A DNA stretch of 64,000 nucleotides from Homalodisca vitripennis (GCF_021130785.1 NC_060209.1:22816001-22880000); one strand, 5' to 3'. Counted from the first letter of the stretch, positions 34,780 through 47,825 are shown. A program made the numbers and translations. Notes: generated by a model from the sequence alone, not told the origin.

Positions 34780-37700
34780 GTTAAAGTATTTCGCTAAAGC
34801 ACAGCTAAATTTCATTAAGTCACACGCACCATCATTTAACTCAGTGTTTTTCGTCTATAAACACACACAGCTTCATGCACAGTTTCAAGTTTATAGGCCA
34901 GTTCATTTTCGAAATGTCGTACAACAGACTGACAGATAGACAAGCAAACAGACAGAAATAATATTTTGTTAAGCCAATCGAGTGTCAGGCTTTGCTAACG
35001 TGAATACTGTATGTTTGTGTCTAGGATGAAATTTTCTTGCTATCTTCTTCTATCCTTGACTCTCCTCCGCTGGTCAAAATACTCTCGGTGAGTAACAGAG
35101 TTCCACTTTCTTCCATTATTTAGGAAATAAAGATTTTCATATTTTGGACTTCCCAACGCTCACTCAAAACTTTACATTGTTATGGAATTAACTGACTTAA
35201 TGATATTCCTAATAATGCTCTCATTTATGTATAAAGAAATTAGTTCTTAGTATAAATCTAAATATACATACCACAAAACATACTGTATCTATATTTTATT
35301 AAATTCACACCTAAACATGTTATTAAGGGTAAAGAAATATTGAATGTACAACGTTAACGTATTGTAGAGACAACCCAAGCACAAAGCGATAATATAAAAC
35401 GGATGTTTCATTCATGGGATGAATTTCAAACATGAATGCACATAAAACAATATGTGGTTAATTATAACGCATTTCACAGTTAGACAGAAAATACTTCTAA
35501 AAGGTTCCGGTTTGGTGTATAATAATACAAAATTTAATGATAGCAGTGGTTCACAATTAATTATGCTCTCACTATTAATTCTCCCTTTGATAACCAATAA
35601 GTAAATATATTGGCGATAAGTAATTATTTACTCATATATTTAAATGTGTAACCAATAAAGTAAAATGTCTCCAAATACGTTCCTATTTGTACTGCTATAA
35701 CCACACGGCCAGGACATTTTTTATTTTTTTCGTAGAAAGGTCATTGAGAGTTCGGGGAAAACACCAACGTCCAAACACGTGACTTTGGTACGAAATGTCT
35801 GTGGAAAATAGAAGATCGTACGGAAACAACAATTTTACATTCCTCTGTCAAACAAAAGAGAAATTCTACTACCCTACTGTCTTCAATTGCGCTCAGCCAA
35901 ATCTCATGGATAGACATGCACCATCATAAAATTCATTCTTGCTCATGTATAAATTCAGTTTCATGCAGAATTGAAGTCTAGGGATGAAATATTCATCGAG
36001 ATATATTAAGGACAGGAGGATAGATGTGATATAATATTAAACGCAGCAATATTAAACGTAGAAATAGCCACTAGGCTCTAATTCACATTCGCTCAGCCAA
36101 ATGTATAGAGTGACATACACCACCATCTAATTTGATGTTGCTTATATACTACTACTATACACTTTAAATAAATTGTTAAACTTAATTTGTATTCTGATGA
36201 TTATAGCTAGAAATAACAAATAATTCAGTATGATACAAATGTGAACTTTAATGATGATAAATTAATTGACATACAAGTTTGAATTTTGGAACAAGATGGA
36301 GGATACAATAATGATAATTTTTTTTTAAATACAGTTCTTAAATTTTAGGGAAGGGTGGTCGTGCTGGCTTAATTAAATAGAAATATTAGGTATTGTTTTT
36401 AATAAAAGATATTGTATTTTTTAAAATAATTTTGTTAAATTTTAAGAAGTGTTAGCCAAATCGAATGTTCCTGGGTTTTATGTTCTTCCAATGGATCACT
36501 GTTAAACTTAAAAGGAATTTTCTCACCCAATGTCTGTCTTCTGCTTCTGTGTACTTCAGTGAAGATATGAATTTAATAAATTAACCTTTCCTTTAATGAA
36601 ATGAGGGTTAGCTCGATCTCGGGTATCAAGCAACTAGACGAACAAACGGAATTTAAATTTTTACAAACCCTCGACTGAAAGGCTTCAGTAACGCTCAGCC
36701 AGTTACAATACAATAAGTTAGGAATAGGACACTAACGATACAGCCTTGAACAAAACTATTCCAAAGTCTAATATAAATCTTTACGTGAATGTTTTAATTA
36801 ATCTCAAAATATTAATGAGCTCCATTCATCAGGTTTGTGAAACGGTTTAAGATGAGTAATTACCTCCTCTCTCCTCTAAAACTGGGAGCTTCGTTGGGAA
36901 GAGAAATTTGCAAAGGTGATTTTTCATAATTCTATAAACATAGATTCATTTCTGAACCAATGCTATTGTAATGTGTAGATTTCACTTTAACATTCTTAGA
37001 AGGGCACTGACCTACCTTTATAAATTTGAGATACTAATTTATAATATCCTTAGTTTTCTTCAATAAAACGGGTAAGAGAGAATATACAGTTAATTTCCAT
37101 AAGAAAATAAACACAGTTATAATGGTGTTTCATAAAGATACGTTTGAAAAAAAACACAATAGTATTTATTTCATATGATTTTATCTAGATTTCAGTATAT
37201 TATATTTTAAGAATTAACCAAATTGATTTGTTTGAGACAAACTTTATAACGTTACTTTGCAATGTGTAGAAAAATAAAAAGATTGCCTTAAACTTCATAT
37301 CGAAATATTATAATGAAGAATGAAATCTTGAAGAGAACGTTTCTAAATGTATTACAGTTCATGTATAACTCTTTCACGTTGATTTCAAATAAAATAATAT
37401 CATAAATGGTTTTCATATCATTAAATACATAATTATAATTTGGTACTGTTGTAATTAACTTTCAAACACATATACTTAACTTCATACAGAATGATTAAGA
37501 TATTGGAATAATTATATTGAAAGGCAACATGATACAACATTATATCGGAACAATGAGTAATACAAAGCCCCAAAACAGCGACTTAAGTAGGAGCTCATGA
37601 GGCATGACAATGTTCGGCCAAGTTTTAGAATAATCTTATTCACGGTTAAAAGATTGCATCTGTTTTCTTAAAAGGCTCCTAAGTATGTGATATTATCTTA

Positions 37701-37840
37701 GGCACGTTCACTCGCTTTCTTGCCAAGCTTGCGTGCCAGATGTGTTCTCTCTTCACTTTATCTTTAAGTTTCGGCTAAATACCTTTTATCAAATTCTAGT
37801 CGACAAAAATATGAAACACTGACTTAATTTCCTTTTTATA
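34780..37840 (+). repeat. Repeat family B, copy 1 (about 3 kb, uninterrupted)
   Basis: Collinear with 41940-47510 once the Helitron at 42658-45455 is removed. Shared anchors in order: GGTCAAAATACTCTC (35074 / 42167), CTTAATGATATTCCTAATAA, CATAAAACAATATGTGG, CGGCCAGGACATT, AACGCTCAGCCAGTTACAAT (36692 / 46031), ACGATACAGCCTTGAACAAA, GGAGCTCATGAGGCATGACA (37591 / 47251) and CACGTTCACTCGCTTTCTTG. Several family A segments lie within it. No long coding frame survives, so it is either a non-autonomous transposon or a segmental duplication. Confidence 0.8.
35616..35617. other. Empty target site equivalent to the Helitron insertion
   Basis: TATATTGGCGA|TAAGTAATTATTTA here corresponds to TATATTGGGAA|Helitron|TAAGTAATTATTTA at 42657/45456. 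The junction falls between A and T, as expected for Helitron integration. Confidence 0.85.
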
Positions 37841-38099
37841 GTATTTTGAATTTATAGTATTCAATTTCTAATTTAAAATATATGCAGTCATATCAGCATA
37901 AAGACGCAAACCTTTGTCAAAATCAGTTTAAGTATGACAAACAATTAATCTGTATGGACACTTTCGTTCCCATAGTACTTCTATTTAGGCCCATTATTTC
38001 TATATAGTGATATCAGATATAACTTTCATGAAAACCGCGAATGTTATCTTTGCGACATTGCAATGTACTCTCAATATATGAACAAAAATATCATTTATG

Positions 38100-39285
38100 T
38101 TATTGTTAATGTTTATGTTTACATATAGTTACATAAACAAGAACAGAAAAAACGAAGTATACACCATTGTACAACACAGACTCACAGGATCTAACCCCAA
38201 GGAGCAGCGAGACTGTAAAGTAGCTAATGTACAAACAATAGTTTATGTTACAGTTAAACATTTTCTTATATGGCGTACAACTTTTACTGGATGAGCGTTA
38301 GCGTAGTTTATCACTCAATGGGCGTCATTTCTGTCAGTCTCTATATATGTATATATCTGCCCGCACATATCAAGAAAACAAACTAACCTAAAGACTTGAA
38401 ATTTTGCATGAACACATTTCTACATAAGGAACTCCAATTTTAATGGTGGAGCATGTCACTCCTGGGGATTTGACTAAGTTTTAGCGAAAATCTCTATTTG
38501 TCTTTAGGAGTAATCACGATGGGTATGAGAAAACATGAAAAATAAATTTGTAAACAAACTGAATAAAATCATATTATATTTTAACATTTAACATAATAAC
38601 TCATACAGCCTGGTGATACGATATATATATACTTGAATCCTTTATGCAACAATAGTGAAGCCTGTTAAGCTAAAAGTGGTGAGACGCACTCACATGTTGT
38701 ACTGTTAAAGCAGACATTATATAATTATGACATTATGTAGGGGGGTACATATTTAGAGTAGTATTAATAAGCAAATGATGTATTTTTAAGAATACTTTAA
38801 GAAATTCCTGATTCAAGCATATCCAATTACTTTGAATTTGAACTGTTCATGCGTATTTAAGATTCTTCAAGAACTATTTAATCTGAATAGCCATTAGAAT
38901 TTAGTTTTGAATTTCTATCTGTATTTCTTCATTCAGCAGTTACTTCTTCGCTTATTGCAATATTCCTTCCAAGTTATTAAGTTAATGGAAGGTTGAAACG
39001 AACTGTTAGGATTATTAAAGTTATGTCTTTAAAATGTCCTGCTAATACTATAATTAAATTTTGTAACACTTACATTTAAGTTTTTAAATTTGTAAAAAAT
39101 TTTATATGGGTTTTTTAACAAAGTTTAACATGTACAAAAGATTGTTTTGCACATCATTAACAATACTCTATAAATAATAGGCGAGGAAATTAACATTCTT
39201 TAACTTTAACTTTTACATTCGCATTAAAAAGATAGTTTGAGTAAACTGAATTGTACTAATTAAAATGCATATTTTTATATTATTA
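38100..39285 (+). repeat. Paralogous block shared with 55540-57700
   Basis: GCAGCGAGACTGTAAAGTAG (38204) with TTATATGGCGTACAACTTTT matches GCAGCGAGACTGTGAAGTAG (55570) with TTATATAGCGTACAACTTTT. CGTATTTAAGATTCTTCAAG (38852) matches CGTATTTAAGACTTTTCAAG (57154), and TTATTGCAATATTCCTTCCA matches TTATTGCAATATTCCTTCGG. The second block is longer because it contains the inverted-repeat element at 56279-56938. Confidence 0.65.
38285..38520 (-). repeat. Repeat family A copy, minus orientation
   Basis: GAGCGTTAGCGTAGTTTATC, then CTGCCCGCACATATC, ACTTGAAATTTTGCATGAAC and GGTGGAGCATGTCACTCCTG are the reversed block order of the family. It is part of the block shared with 55540-57700. Confidence 0.65.
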
Positions 39286-40610
39286 TAATAGAGTAAGAAC
39301 ATCACAGGATAAGTTTCCTGTTAACAGGATCTGATGTATTCTCCCTGGGGAGCGAAGCAGGACAACTCGAGAGGAAATGGAAAGTCGTGTAACAGTTTGT
39401 CACAGTCACTGTAACTCTTCTTTATTTATCCACTTCGATACTACTACGGAACTTGGTTTGGATCTACGAGCGAACTTCTGAGGCCATCGAGTTTGTTTGT
39501 GTTTATTTCTCAACTAATATACTATTGTATAGTTATATAACTAGCGATAAATCTCGAGAACTAATAAAGGACTGTTAAATTTTACTTTCTTGAACTGTAA
39601 TATTTATTAAGGACACTACAGGCCCTTGTTAAAATCATATCTTTGTCTGTCTTTCCATCTGTCTGTCCGTATGTGCAAATACTGTGTAATAGAAATATCC
39701 TAAATACTTAAACTTGGAACACAGGTTTGGGACAGAGAAAATCAGCTGACTTAGCAACAAAGGAAACCATAACTCACATATTATATCTGCTGTATTGGAA
39801 ATTAACCATTATAATACAGAGTGATGAAAAGTTTTTTTGATTTTAAATGCTCTGTATATGTAACTTAATTGGTACTGTACTATTTTTTTATTGTATTGGT
39901 TCATTGAAACTATTGGCACAAGGGACATACAAGGAAAAATAAAACAAAACTTCAAAACTATTGTAGTGAATACTTTTAAAATTTATATCCTTTTTTTTGT
40001 TTCCTTTAATTTTTTGTTACAAATACTACAATCTGCAATCAATAAAGATTATTTATAAGCTTATAAATATATGTGGAGTTAAAATTGATAGTAGATTTAT
40101 ATAGTTATATAAGTTAGGTAACTTTTTAGCTTATAACGAATAGTTAAGATTGTTGATGGATGCAATACTTTGTTTAGTAGTGATCAAATATCACTATCAC
40201 CGTTACTATCATTACGGTTGTGACTTCCACCATGCAAAATATAATTACATTATCTGCAGTATAAAATTTTTAAGGGAGAAACAACGCTAACTTTGTTTAG
40301 ATCTACTATTAACTATTAGTATTTGCCAAAGTTGTAAACTCTAAACCTAGACCTACTTAGAGTAGTCCGCAGTACAGTAAGTAGTGACCTTTCAGCTCTT
40401 AGTTCCGAACTGTGAGACTGATAAAGTCCTTGCTGTTTCCTTGTGTCTCTTGCCCCCAAACTAATCTAACTTTGTGTAGATAACGTCTCTGGTTTACCCC
40501 AACTTTGGAAATATATGGAGACCACTGTGAATTTATAGTCTAACATATATCGCCACTCTTGCCGTCCGAAAGACGCAACTAAAGATATTTAAACAATACA
40601 TCCTACTTTG
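39286..40610 (+). repeat. Repeat family C, copy 1
   Basis: GATCTGATGTATTCTCCCTG, GCAGGACAACTCGAGAGGAA, GGTTTGGATCTACGAGC, GTCTGTCCGTATGTGCAAAT and TGCCCCCAAACTAATCTAAC recur in order at 62530-63560. The first third also recurs at 57735-58090. The three copies are highly similar over hundreds of bases. No coding sequence is recognised; the two-strand open frames at 62533-62731 come from this repeat. Confidence 0.9.
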
Positions 40611-41939
40611 TACGAGTATGTTTGAACAGATTCAAATTTTATTTCATTTTATAAGATATATTTAGCGGTTTAACAATTTATAATTGTTCTTAGCAAAAAA
40701 TTTTTTAAGCAGAAGGATAGTAAAAACTGTGTCAAAACATACAATTTTAAAATATCAGAAAAAAATTGAAATCGGAAAGAAAACATTGCCTTCTACGGTA
40801 TCTGTCTACCTTAAATACTTAAAAATTTCAACATATAAAAAACAATTATATAATGAACAAACGAATATTTAATTACTAACAAATATAGACTACTATGCCA
40901 CAGTAAAGTATTATTTTCAATGTTAGTAAAAATCACTAACCACATTGATAAAACAAATTAAATTTAAAAACCAACATTACAAGAAACGATAAAACAGATG
41001 ATATAATTAACCAAATTTAACATATCAAATATGCTGTTTACAATAAATTTACTATGCAAGTTGTTATTTTTTTTAAATCAGGATCCTTAATAAGGAAAAG
41101 CTAAACAGCAATGTTTCTACAAAATACATTTACCTTATTAGTTATCTTTATATCCGCAGGTAATTGATTAAAATACATGGGTCCCAGATAAAAAAAAAGG
41201 AGCGGCGGAAAGGTGATCTATTTACTTTTGGCAGACGACATTGTTCATTGGTATTAATACGAGTATTATAGTTCTAATCGCTTCTGATATTTCCACTCCT
41301 TACTTTTTTTTTAATTGATGATGGAGTTGTAATATTTCCATCTGTATAAATAGATGGAAATAACTCTTACGCTTTAAAAAAATATTTTACGTAAAAAATA
41401 ATTGTGTAATTCTGTGTTTTTTCAAGAATTTAGTACAAGCATGCGTAAAGTCTTGCAAAGAACGTTTCAAGATATAGATTTAACATCAAAATTGCCAAAC
41501 AGATTTATAAACTTACGTACAGAATACAGTAGCTTTAAATTAAGTTTTAAGTATTTATATTGATTTTGAATAATAAATTGGTTTTATAAATGTTGCTTTA
41601 ACGTCAACTGGGCTAAGTGGCATCTTTGAAAACAAGGTCGTTTGAGGAAAATAAACAAGATAAAGTGAGGACGGAGTGGTATCGAACGTCTGGATATATG
41701 GCAGTCTGGGTCTCTCTGACAGTAGTAATGGGATTGGAATAACCGCCATATGTATCTTATGTGACCAAAACTAAATATTTCATCTTGCTATACCGTCAGA
41801 TATTGAAAAGTTTCACATATTCTTCAGCTAAAACAACATGTTTAAACTACATAATTGTAACTAACATATTGGCTTAATAACAAATGAAAAGGGTTATTTA
41901 AGATATATAAGATATCGCTATAAGATATAACTGCGTCTA
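40611..41939. other. AT-rich stretch, nothing recognised
   Basis: The 64-codon minus-strand frame at 41555-41749 has no recognised domain. The local DNA at 41590-41750 is GC-richer and may be an old element scrap. Confidence 0.45.
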
Positions 41940-42657
41940 GTCCAACTAGAGAAGCATTAAGGAATCTCAGCCGAATCTCATTGAGTGAATACACCATCAA
42001 TTAACTCAGTGTTTCTTATATAAAAATTAAACATCATACACAATTTGTAGTTTATAGGTAAGTTCATTTTCAAAGCAGACAGAGATAAAAAAAATCCAGC
42101 CATTGTATATTTGTGTATAAGATTAAATTTCCTTGCTATACTTTTCTATCCTTTTTCTCCTCCACTGGTCAAAATACTCTCTGTGTATAAGAGAGTTACA
42201 CTTTCCTCCCTTATTTAGGAAATAATTAACTTTCATATTTTGGACTCTCCTATTGTAACTCAAAACTTAACATTCCTATGGAATTAACAGGTACTTAATG
42301 ACATACTTAATAATGCTCTCATATAAAGAAAATAGTTCTTAATATAAATCTAAATATACATAACACAAAATATACCATACCTAAAATGTACAACGTTAAT
42401 GTATGTATAGTACAAACAGCACAAAGCGATAACATAAAATAGATGTTTCATTCATGAGATGAATTTCAAACATGAATGCACTTAAACCATATGTGGATAA
42501 TTATAACGCATTTTACAGTTAGACTGAGAAAATACTTCTAAAAGCTTGCGGTTTGGTGGATGATAATATAAAATAAAAAAATAGCAGTGGTTCACAATTA
42601 ATTATGCTCTGAGTATTAATTCTCCCTTCGGTAACCAATAAGTATTTATATTGGGAA

Positions 42658-45455
42658 CTAGCTGACCCGACAGACTTCGTCCTGTGAAAAAGATTTGTAA
42701 TGTGGCAGTTTTTTGTTCCTACCTATTTTATAGTCGGGGCAAAAATTTCTCCTGAACAGAACCGTCACACTGGTGATAGAGCATTGTGCATAAAAAATAA
42801 TTAAATAAAACATACATAAGCATTTAAAAGTAAGTAATCGCTTTATTGTTAATCATGAGAATCATAATATTATTAACAAAAATCAGTTTTATTTTCTTTG
42901 TAGTGCTGTGTGATACACGATGTTTTTTGTTTGATTACCTGGCGCATAGACAAACAAATCTGATGGTTTTCCAACACGGGAACAGGCAACGTACAATTGA
43001 CCATGTGAGAAACATGGGTTTTCTAGATTAATACCACAAATAATTAATTATTGCCCCTGGGACTTGTTTATGGTCATAGTAAAAGGAAGCCGCGCTGCAA
43101 ACTGTAGTCGTTTAAAACTCAAATGGCACATCAGCCGGAATAATTGGGATGCGCGGTATGAGAACCATTTTCTCCTTTATACTTTCCTTTCAGTATAGTT
43201 GCTACTATCACGTTGTTTAGTAATTTTTTTTTATCGCTAACCGTGTGCCGTTGCAAAGACACGGTTGGTTGATATTTCGCAACTTTATAACTACCGATCC
43301 AACCTTTAATTGAAAATTGTGAGGTTGCAATCCTGGCAAATCCAGCGAATTCAAAAATTCCGGTGGATAGTTGACTACATCATTTTGGTTAGTAGCCGAA
43401 TAAACTTATTTATATACCCTCGATTCGCCTGTAATTTGTTCTTGAATATTGAAATTTAATTCATTTACATCTCTGTTTTTTTCAGCCAATATAGCTCGTT
43501 CGCTCAACCAACCATGGTTTCTGTAATTTTGAAAAACATCTGGAAACACCTGAATAAGTTCATCGTTTGATCTAGTTAACTGACAGAGACTTTGAGGAAA
43601 GTTAATGCAGCCAATCAACATGTCTATAGGAAATTGGCCATTACCAATGTCAATAAGTTGTTTAGAGAATATGTTTCCAGATTGGTCATTTTGCAACTCG
43701 ACACGCATATTCTTGCTTAAATGAAGTACTTTGACATGTTTCAAGTTGGAGGACTTGCATTGAGTTCATCAGCTGGCCTTGATCGTGGAATCACTGGCAA
43801 TGTTTGACGAAAATCTTCTGCTAATAAAATAATTGCACCACCAAATCGGTTATGATTGCTCCGTAGATCTTTTAAGGTTCTGTCTAAAGCCTCCAAAGAT
43901 CGTTTATGTGCCATCGTGCATTCATCCCAAACAATCAATTTACATTGTTGCAAAAACCTTTGCCATTGCAGAGTTCTTCGAAATGTTGCAGGTTGGAGTT
44001 TCATTGCTTTGCATATTTAATGCAAATTGTAGTGTATGGAAAATGGGCTGTTCGACCACCTCGAAGCAAAGTTGCTGCGATTCCCGACGAAGCGAGTGCA
44101 AGTGCAATTGTATTTTGTGAGCGAATTGTTGCTAATATTACTTAAATCCAAAAATGTATTTCCTGTACCACCATGTGCATCTAAGAAGTAAATCCCTCCA
44201 GTTTCATCATTTGTTACTTTCATAAGAGCATCAAATACATACTTCTGTTGTTAATTCAACAGTGGAAGGTTTGTTTGAATTAATTCTATCAAAGTGTTGA
44301 GATCATACAGTGTTGGTTTTGGCAACTCTTGGTTAAAAGCATCATGCATTGGACGATTGGGCGCGGCCAGGCCTAATTGAATTAATAGTTTGTTTGACAT
44401 CATCAAGCACATGTCCTCAATTGAAATCAATGCTTCGTTGTAAATTTCTTCACTGATTTGTATATTTGGATTTTCTATTCTAATCCGTATTTTATACAAA
44501 ATATCATCACACATATAATCTTGATCCACAAATCAATTGGGTTTGATGGGAAGCATGTAGATATGATTATAGAAAACAATGTTCGTATTTGATGAGCGTG
44601 TGATAACATAAGTCTTGTTTTTTGGACTGTAGTTCGATTATACAGTTCTTGGAAATCTACTTTGGTCAAAATCATGTACTATGGGCTTCTGTAATATACT
44701 TTCTGTCTCAAATATTTCGAGAGACATAGTTAGATTTGCCTTTTTGTCCTGATGAAGAAAATATACACATGAGTAGGACTGAGAAGCCTATTACGGCCTA
44801 GGGAGAAGTCCTACCCATTTCCTACGTACTTTCGGTATAAGATAGAAATCCTTATTATGGTTACGCAACATTCCAAAATAAAAGTTTTTTTGTTACGTTG
44901 AGGCATGTTAGTATTAATTTCTCTGTTTTCCCATAACCCACTGTTAAAATCACAATGTCAAGGAAGCCCACCAGTTTAAAGTAACGTATGTGAAAACATT
45001 CCTAACTTTGTTCATTAAGGTTGGTTTTATAACAGTGTTTAAATAATAATTAAATAAAATGCATTAGATTATTTAAATTCATCAGTAACGCGATCTGGAG
45101 TAAAATGTTGATATTAACCTTTTATTTACTATCTGCATTACGCTAATGATTAAGCACTGTTTACGTAATATTTGATCAAATTTAAATGTAAACATATATT
45201 TCAGCCAATTTGTCGACATAAACCTGAAGGTGTGAACAGCTGTTTAGCGCCGATTTAATTTGGATTATGAAACGTAAAAACTACATTTTTTCTGAATTTC
45301 AAAATATTCCAGGTAACATTTCTTATATTTTGCTTCATAAAAACCTTGCTCGGATTTCAATGGACATTTTACAAAAAGAATTAACCGAACTGGTCCAGCC
45401 GTTCTTGAGATTAGCGCTTACCAACACATTTAACGATTCATTTTTATTTATAAGA
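42658..45455 (-). mobile_element. Helitron, 2,798 bp, non-autonomous remnant with helicase
   Basis: On the minus strand the element starts TCTTATAAATAAAAATGAAT (45455 leftward) and ends GGGTCAGCTAG (42658). Its 5' TC and 3' CTRR termini lie between a host A (45456 read on the minus strand) and a host T (42657 read on the minus strand). A hairpin ACAGGAC-GAA-GTC-TGT, with one unpaired base, precedes the 3' CTAG by eight bases, as is usual for Helitrons. The empty site at 35616/35617 in repeat B copy 1 confirms both boundaries. Inside is a decayed Pif1-like helicase; no Rep/HUH domain is seen in the 0.8 kb before it. The plus-strand 63-codon frame at 45267-45458 is a shadow of the 5' end. Confidence 0.93.
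42898..44675 (-). pseudogene. Helitron Pif1-like helicase, decayed
   Basis: Minus-strand fragments follow the order of a Helitron-type Pif1 helicase, which would unwind the transposon strand during rolling-circle transposition. They are: an upstream block with RTLFSIIISTCFPSNPIDLW (44475-44675); LIQLGLAAPNRPMHDAFNQ and LIELIQTNLPLLN (44251-44529); the Walker A region LDAHGGTGNTFL (44017-44223); the Walker B region LIVWDECTMAHK with FGGAIILLAEDFRQTLPVI (43741-44004); and a WLSERAILAEKN block (43406-43744). The C-terminal motif V TINKSQGQ and motif VI LYVACSRVGKPSDLFVYAP complete it near 42898-43080. The Walker A lysine is replaced by asparagine (GTGKT to GTGNT), and several frameshifts plus a stop right after TINKSQGQ break the frame. 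The N-terminal Rep domain is missing. The helicase is inactive. Confidence 0.93.
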
Positions 45456-45830
45456 TAAGTAATTATTTACCGATACATTAAAATGTATAATTAATCAAGT
45501 ATGATGTTTTCAAATCCGTTCCTATTTTTATTACTATAACCAGATGGCCAGGTCATATCTGAATTTTTTTCTTTGAAAGCTCATGGAAAGTTTTCAACAA
45601 CTCTCCATGGACATATCAAAATCGCGGCTCTTCTTCAGGTCTGTCCTGCGGTTAGACATATACTCGTACGGAAACGATAATTTCACATTCGCTCAATGGC
45701 ACTCAGCCAAATCGAGTAGACATGTTCCAGCATAAAACTCATTATTCCCCTCATGTTAAAATTCAGTTTCATTCAGAATTAAAGTCTAGGGATGAAATCT
45801 TTGTCGAGATAACCATAGTAGGCTACAGGT
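45456..45830 (+). repeat. Family A copy within repeat B copy 2
   Basis: GGCACTCAGCCAAATCGAGT and CAGTTTCATTCAGAATTAAA, GTCTAGGGATGAAATCTTTG match 35885-36000. Confidence 0.6.
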
Positions 45831-45889
45831 GATTTAATAAACAGTTTAAAAACTGTACATTAAGCCCTAATTCGCAAAGAACGATGTGA

Positions 45890-46480
45890 ACATTTACTCT
45901 AACGCTCAGCCAAATGTATAGTGACATACACCACCATCGAACTGATGTTAGGTCATTGTCAGGTTTAATGTGAATAGACTAACAAACGGAAATTACATTT
46001 TTCCAACCCATCGAGTGATAGGCTTCAGTAACGCTCAGCCAGTTACAATACAATAAGTTAGGAATACAACACTAACGATACAGCCTTGAACAAAAACCTT
46101 CCAAAGTCTAATATAAATCTTTACGTGAATGTTTGAATTAATCTTAAGATATTAATTAGCACCATTCACCATTTCTCTAACGCTCAGCCAAAAGTATAGA
46201 GTGACTTACACCACCATCGAACTTCATGTTGCTTATATTTAAAAAGGAAATTTAGGTCGTTCTCGGAAGTCATGCGGATAGGCTGACAAGCGGAAGTGAC
46301 ATTTTTCCAGCCCCCCGCTGAAACCCCGGTGGTATGCTGCAGTAACGCTCAGCCAGCTACAATACAATAAGTGAGGAATAGAACACTAACGATACAGCCT
46401 TGAACAAAATTCTTCCGAAGTCTAATATAAATCTTTACGTGAATGTTTTAATTAATCTTAAAATATTAATGAGCTCCATT
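45890..46480 (+). repeat. Local tandem duplication of about 290 bp inside repeat B copy 2
   Basis: AACGCTCAGCCAAATGTATA through ACGATACAGCCTTGAACAAA and AATATAAATCTTTACGTGAA occurs once at about 45900-46160 and again at about 46180-46460. Repeat B copy 1 has the second half of this unit only once (36690-36830), so the duplication arose in copy 2 or was lost in copy 1. Confidence 0.75.
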
Positions 46481-47801
46481 CATCAGGTTTGTGAAACGGT
46501 TTAAGATGAGTAATTACCTCCTCTCTCCTCTGAGCCTGGGAGCTTTGTTGAGAAGAGAAATTTGCAAAGGTGATTTTTCATAATCCTATATACATAGATT
46601 CATTTTTGAACCAATGCTATTGAAATTTAAGTATTTCACTTTATCATTCGTATAAAATAACATACCTTAATCAGTTTTATATACTAACTAAAAAAATCCA
46701 TATTTTTCTTCAATTAAATATATAAAAAGGGAATCAGTTTTAATAACATCCATAATAAATCAAACACAGTTATAATGGTGTTTCAGAAAGATCCGGTTTA
46801 GAAAATGAACAAATTTCTTTGATTTCTATGTATATTATATTTTAAGAATTAAGAACTGTTATTTGTTTGAGACAAATTTTATACCGTTACTTTAATTTTT
46901 AGCACAGAACAGATTTGCCTGATACTTTGTCATAGTCAAATATCATAATCAGGAATTAAATCTTAAATAAAACACTTCTAAATTTATTACAGTTAATATA
47001 AAACTTTTTCACACTGATTTCAAAATAACTTACTGAGCAGACAGAAGAAAGTGTTATCCTATGAAAATCGGTGTTCATATTTTTCAAATATACAGTATAA
47101 TTTGGTACTGTTGTAATTAAATTGTAAACAGATATGCTTAACTTCATACAGACTGATTTTGGTATTTTTATAATTATACTGAAAGGAAACATGATGCAAC
47201 ATTATATCGGAACAATGAGTAACAAAAAGCCCCAAAACAGCGACTTAAGTAGGAGCTCATGAGGCATGACAATGTTCGGGCAAGTTTTAGAATACTCTTG
47301 GCACGGGTAAAAGGTTACATCCATTTTCTTAAAAGGCTCCTAAGTATGTGATATTATCTTAGGCACGTTCACTCGTTTTCTTGCCAAGCTTGCGTGCTAG
47401 ATGTCTTCTCTCTTCACTTTATCTTTTAGTTTCGGCTAAATACCTTTTATCAAAGTCCAGTCATAAAAGTATGAAACACTGACGTGATTTAATTGTTTTA
47501 TAGATGTAAATACTGATAGTTTTTAATAGTATTTAGATTAATGTGTATGTAATTAAATTCATTTAATAACGACAAATCACTAAAAATATCGTTCCAAATA
47601 TTGATTGTTTTTTGTTCCATAATTATATCATCGCTTGAAAAGGTGGTGTAAAATATTGTTATTTCAGTACCTGAGATGTTGTAATGTTGTATAGTCAACA
47701 CACACGAGAGTAACTTACAGTCGGCTGGACACGTTATAACATGTTGTTACATGTTGCCGAGAACTGTTTACACCGTCGGCCCCAATTATCGGCGATGTTT
47801 A

Positions 47802-47825
47802 GTGCTCTTTCACACGATCCGGCGC
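47802..47825 (+). repeat. Harbinger left terminal inverted repeat
   Basis: 24 bp identical in reverse complement to 50419-50442; begins GTGCTCTTTCACACG and follows TTA. Confidence 0.97.

Larger units (their letters stand above)
41940..47510 (+). repeat. Repeat family B, copy 2, split by a Helitron
   Basis: The left part (41940-42657) matches 34780-35616 and the right part (45456-47510) matches 35617-37840. The 2,798-bp Helitron lies between. The right part also carries an extra local duplication (45890-46480) absent from copy 1. The right end near 47500 lies about 300 bp from the Harbinger element. Confidence 0.8.

Noticed and set aside
43833..44145. Plus-strand frames of 79 and 95 codons
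   Set aside because: Antisense shadows of the Helitron helicase Walker A/B region.
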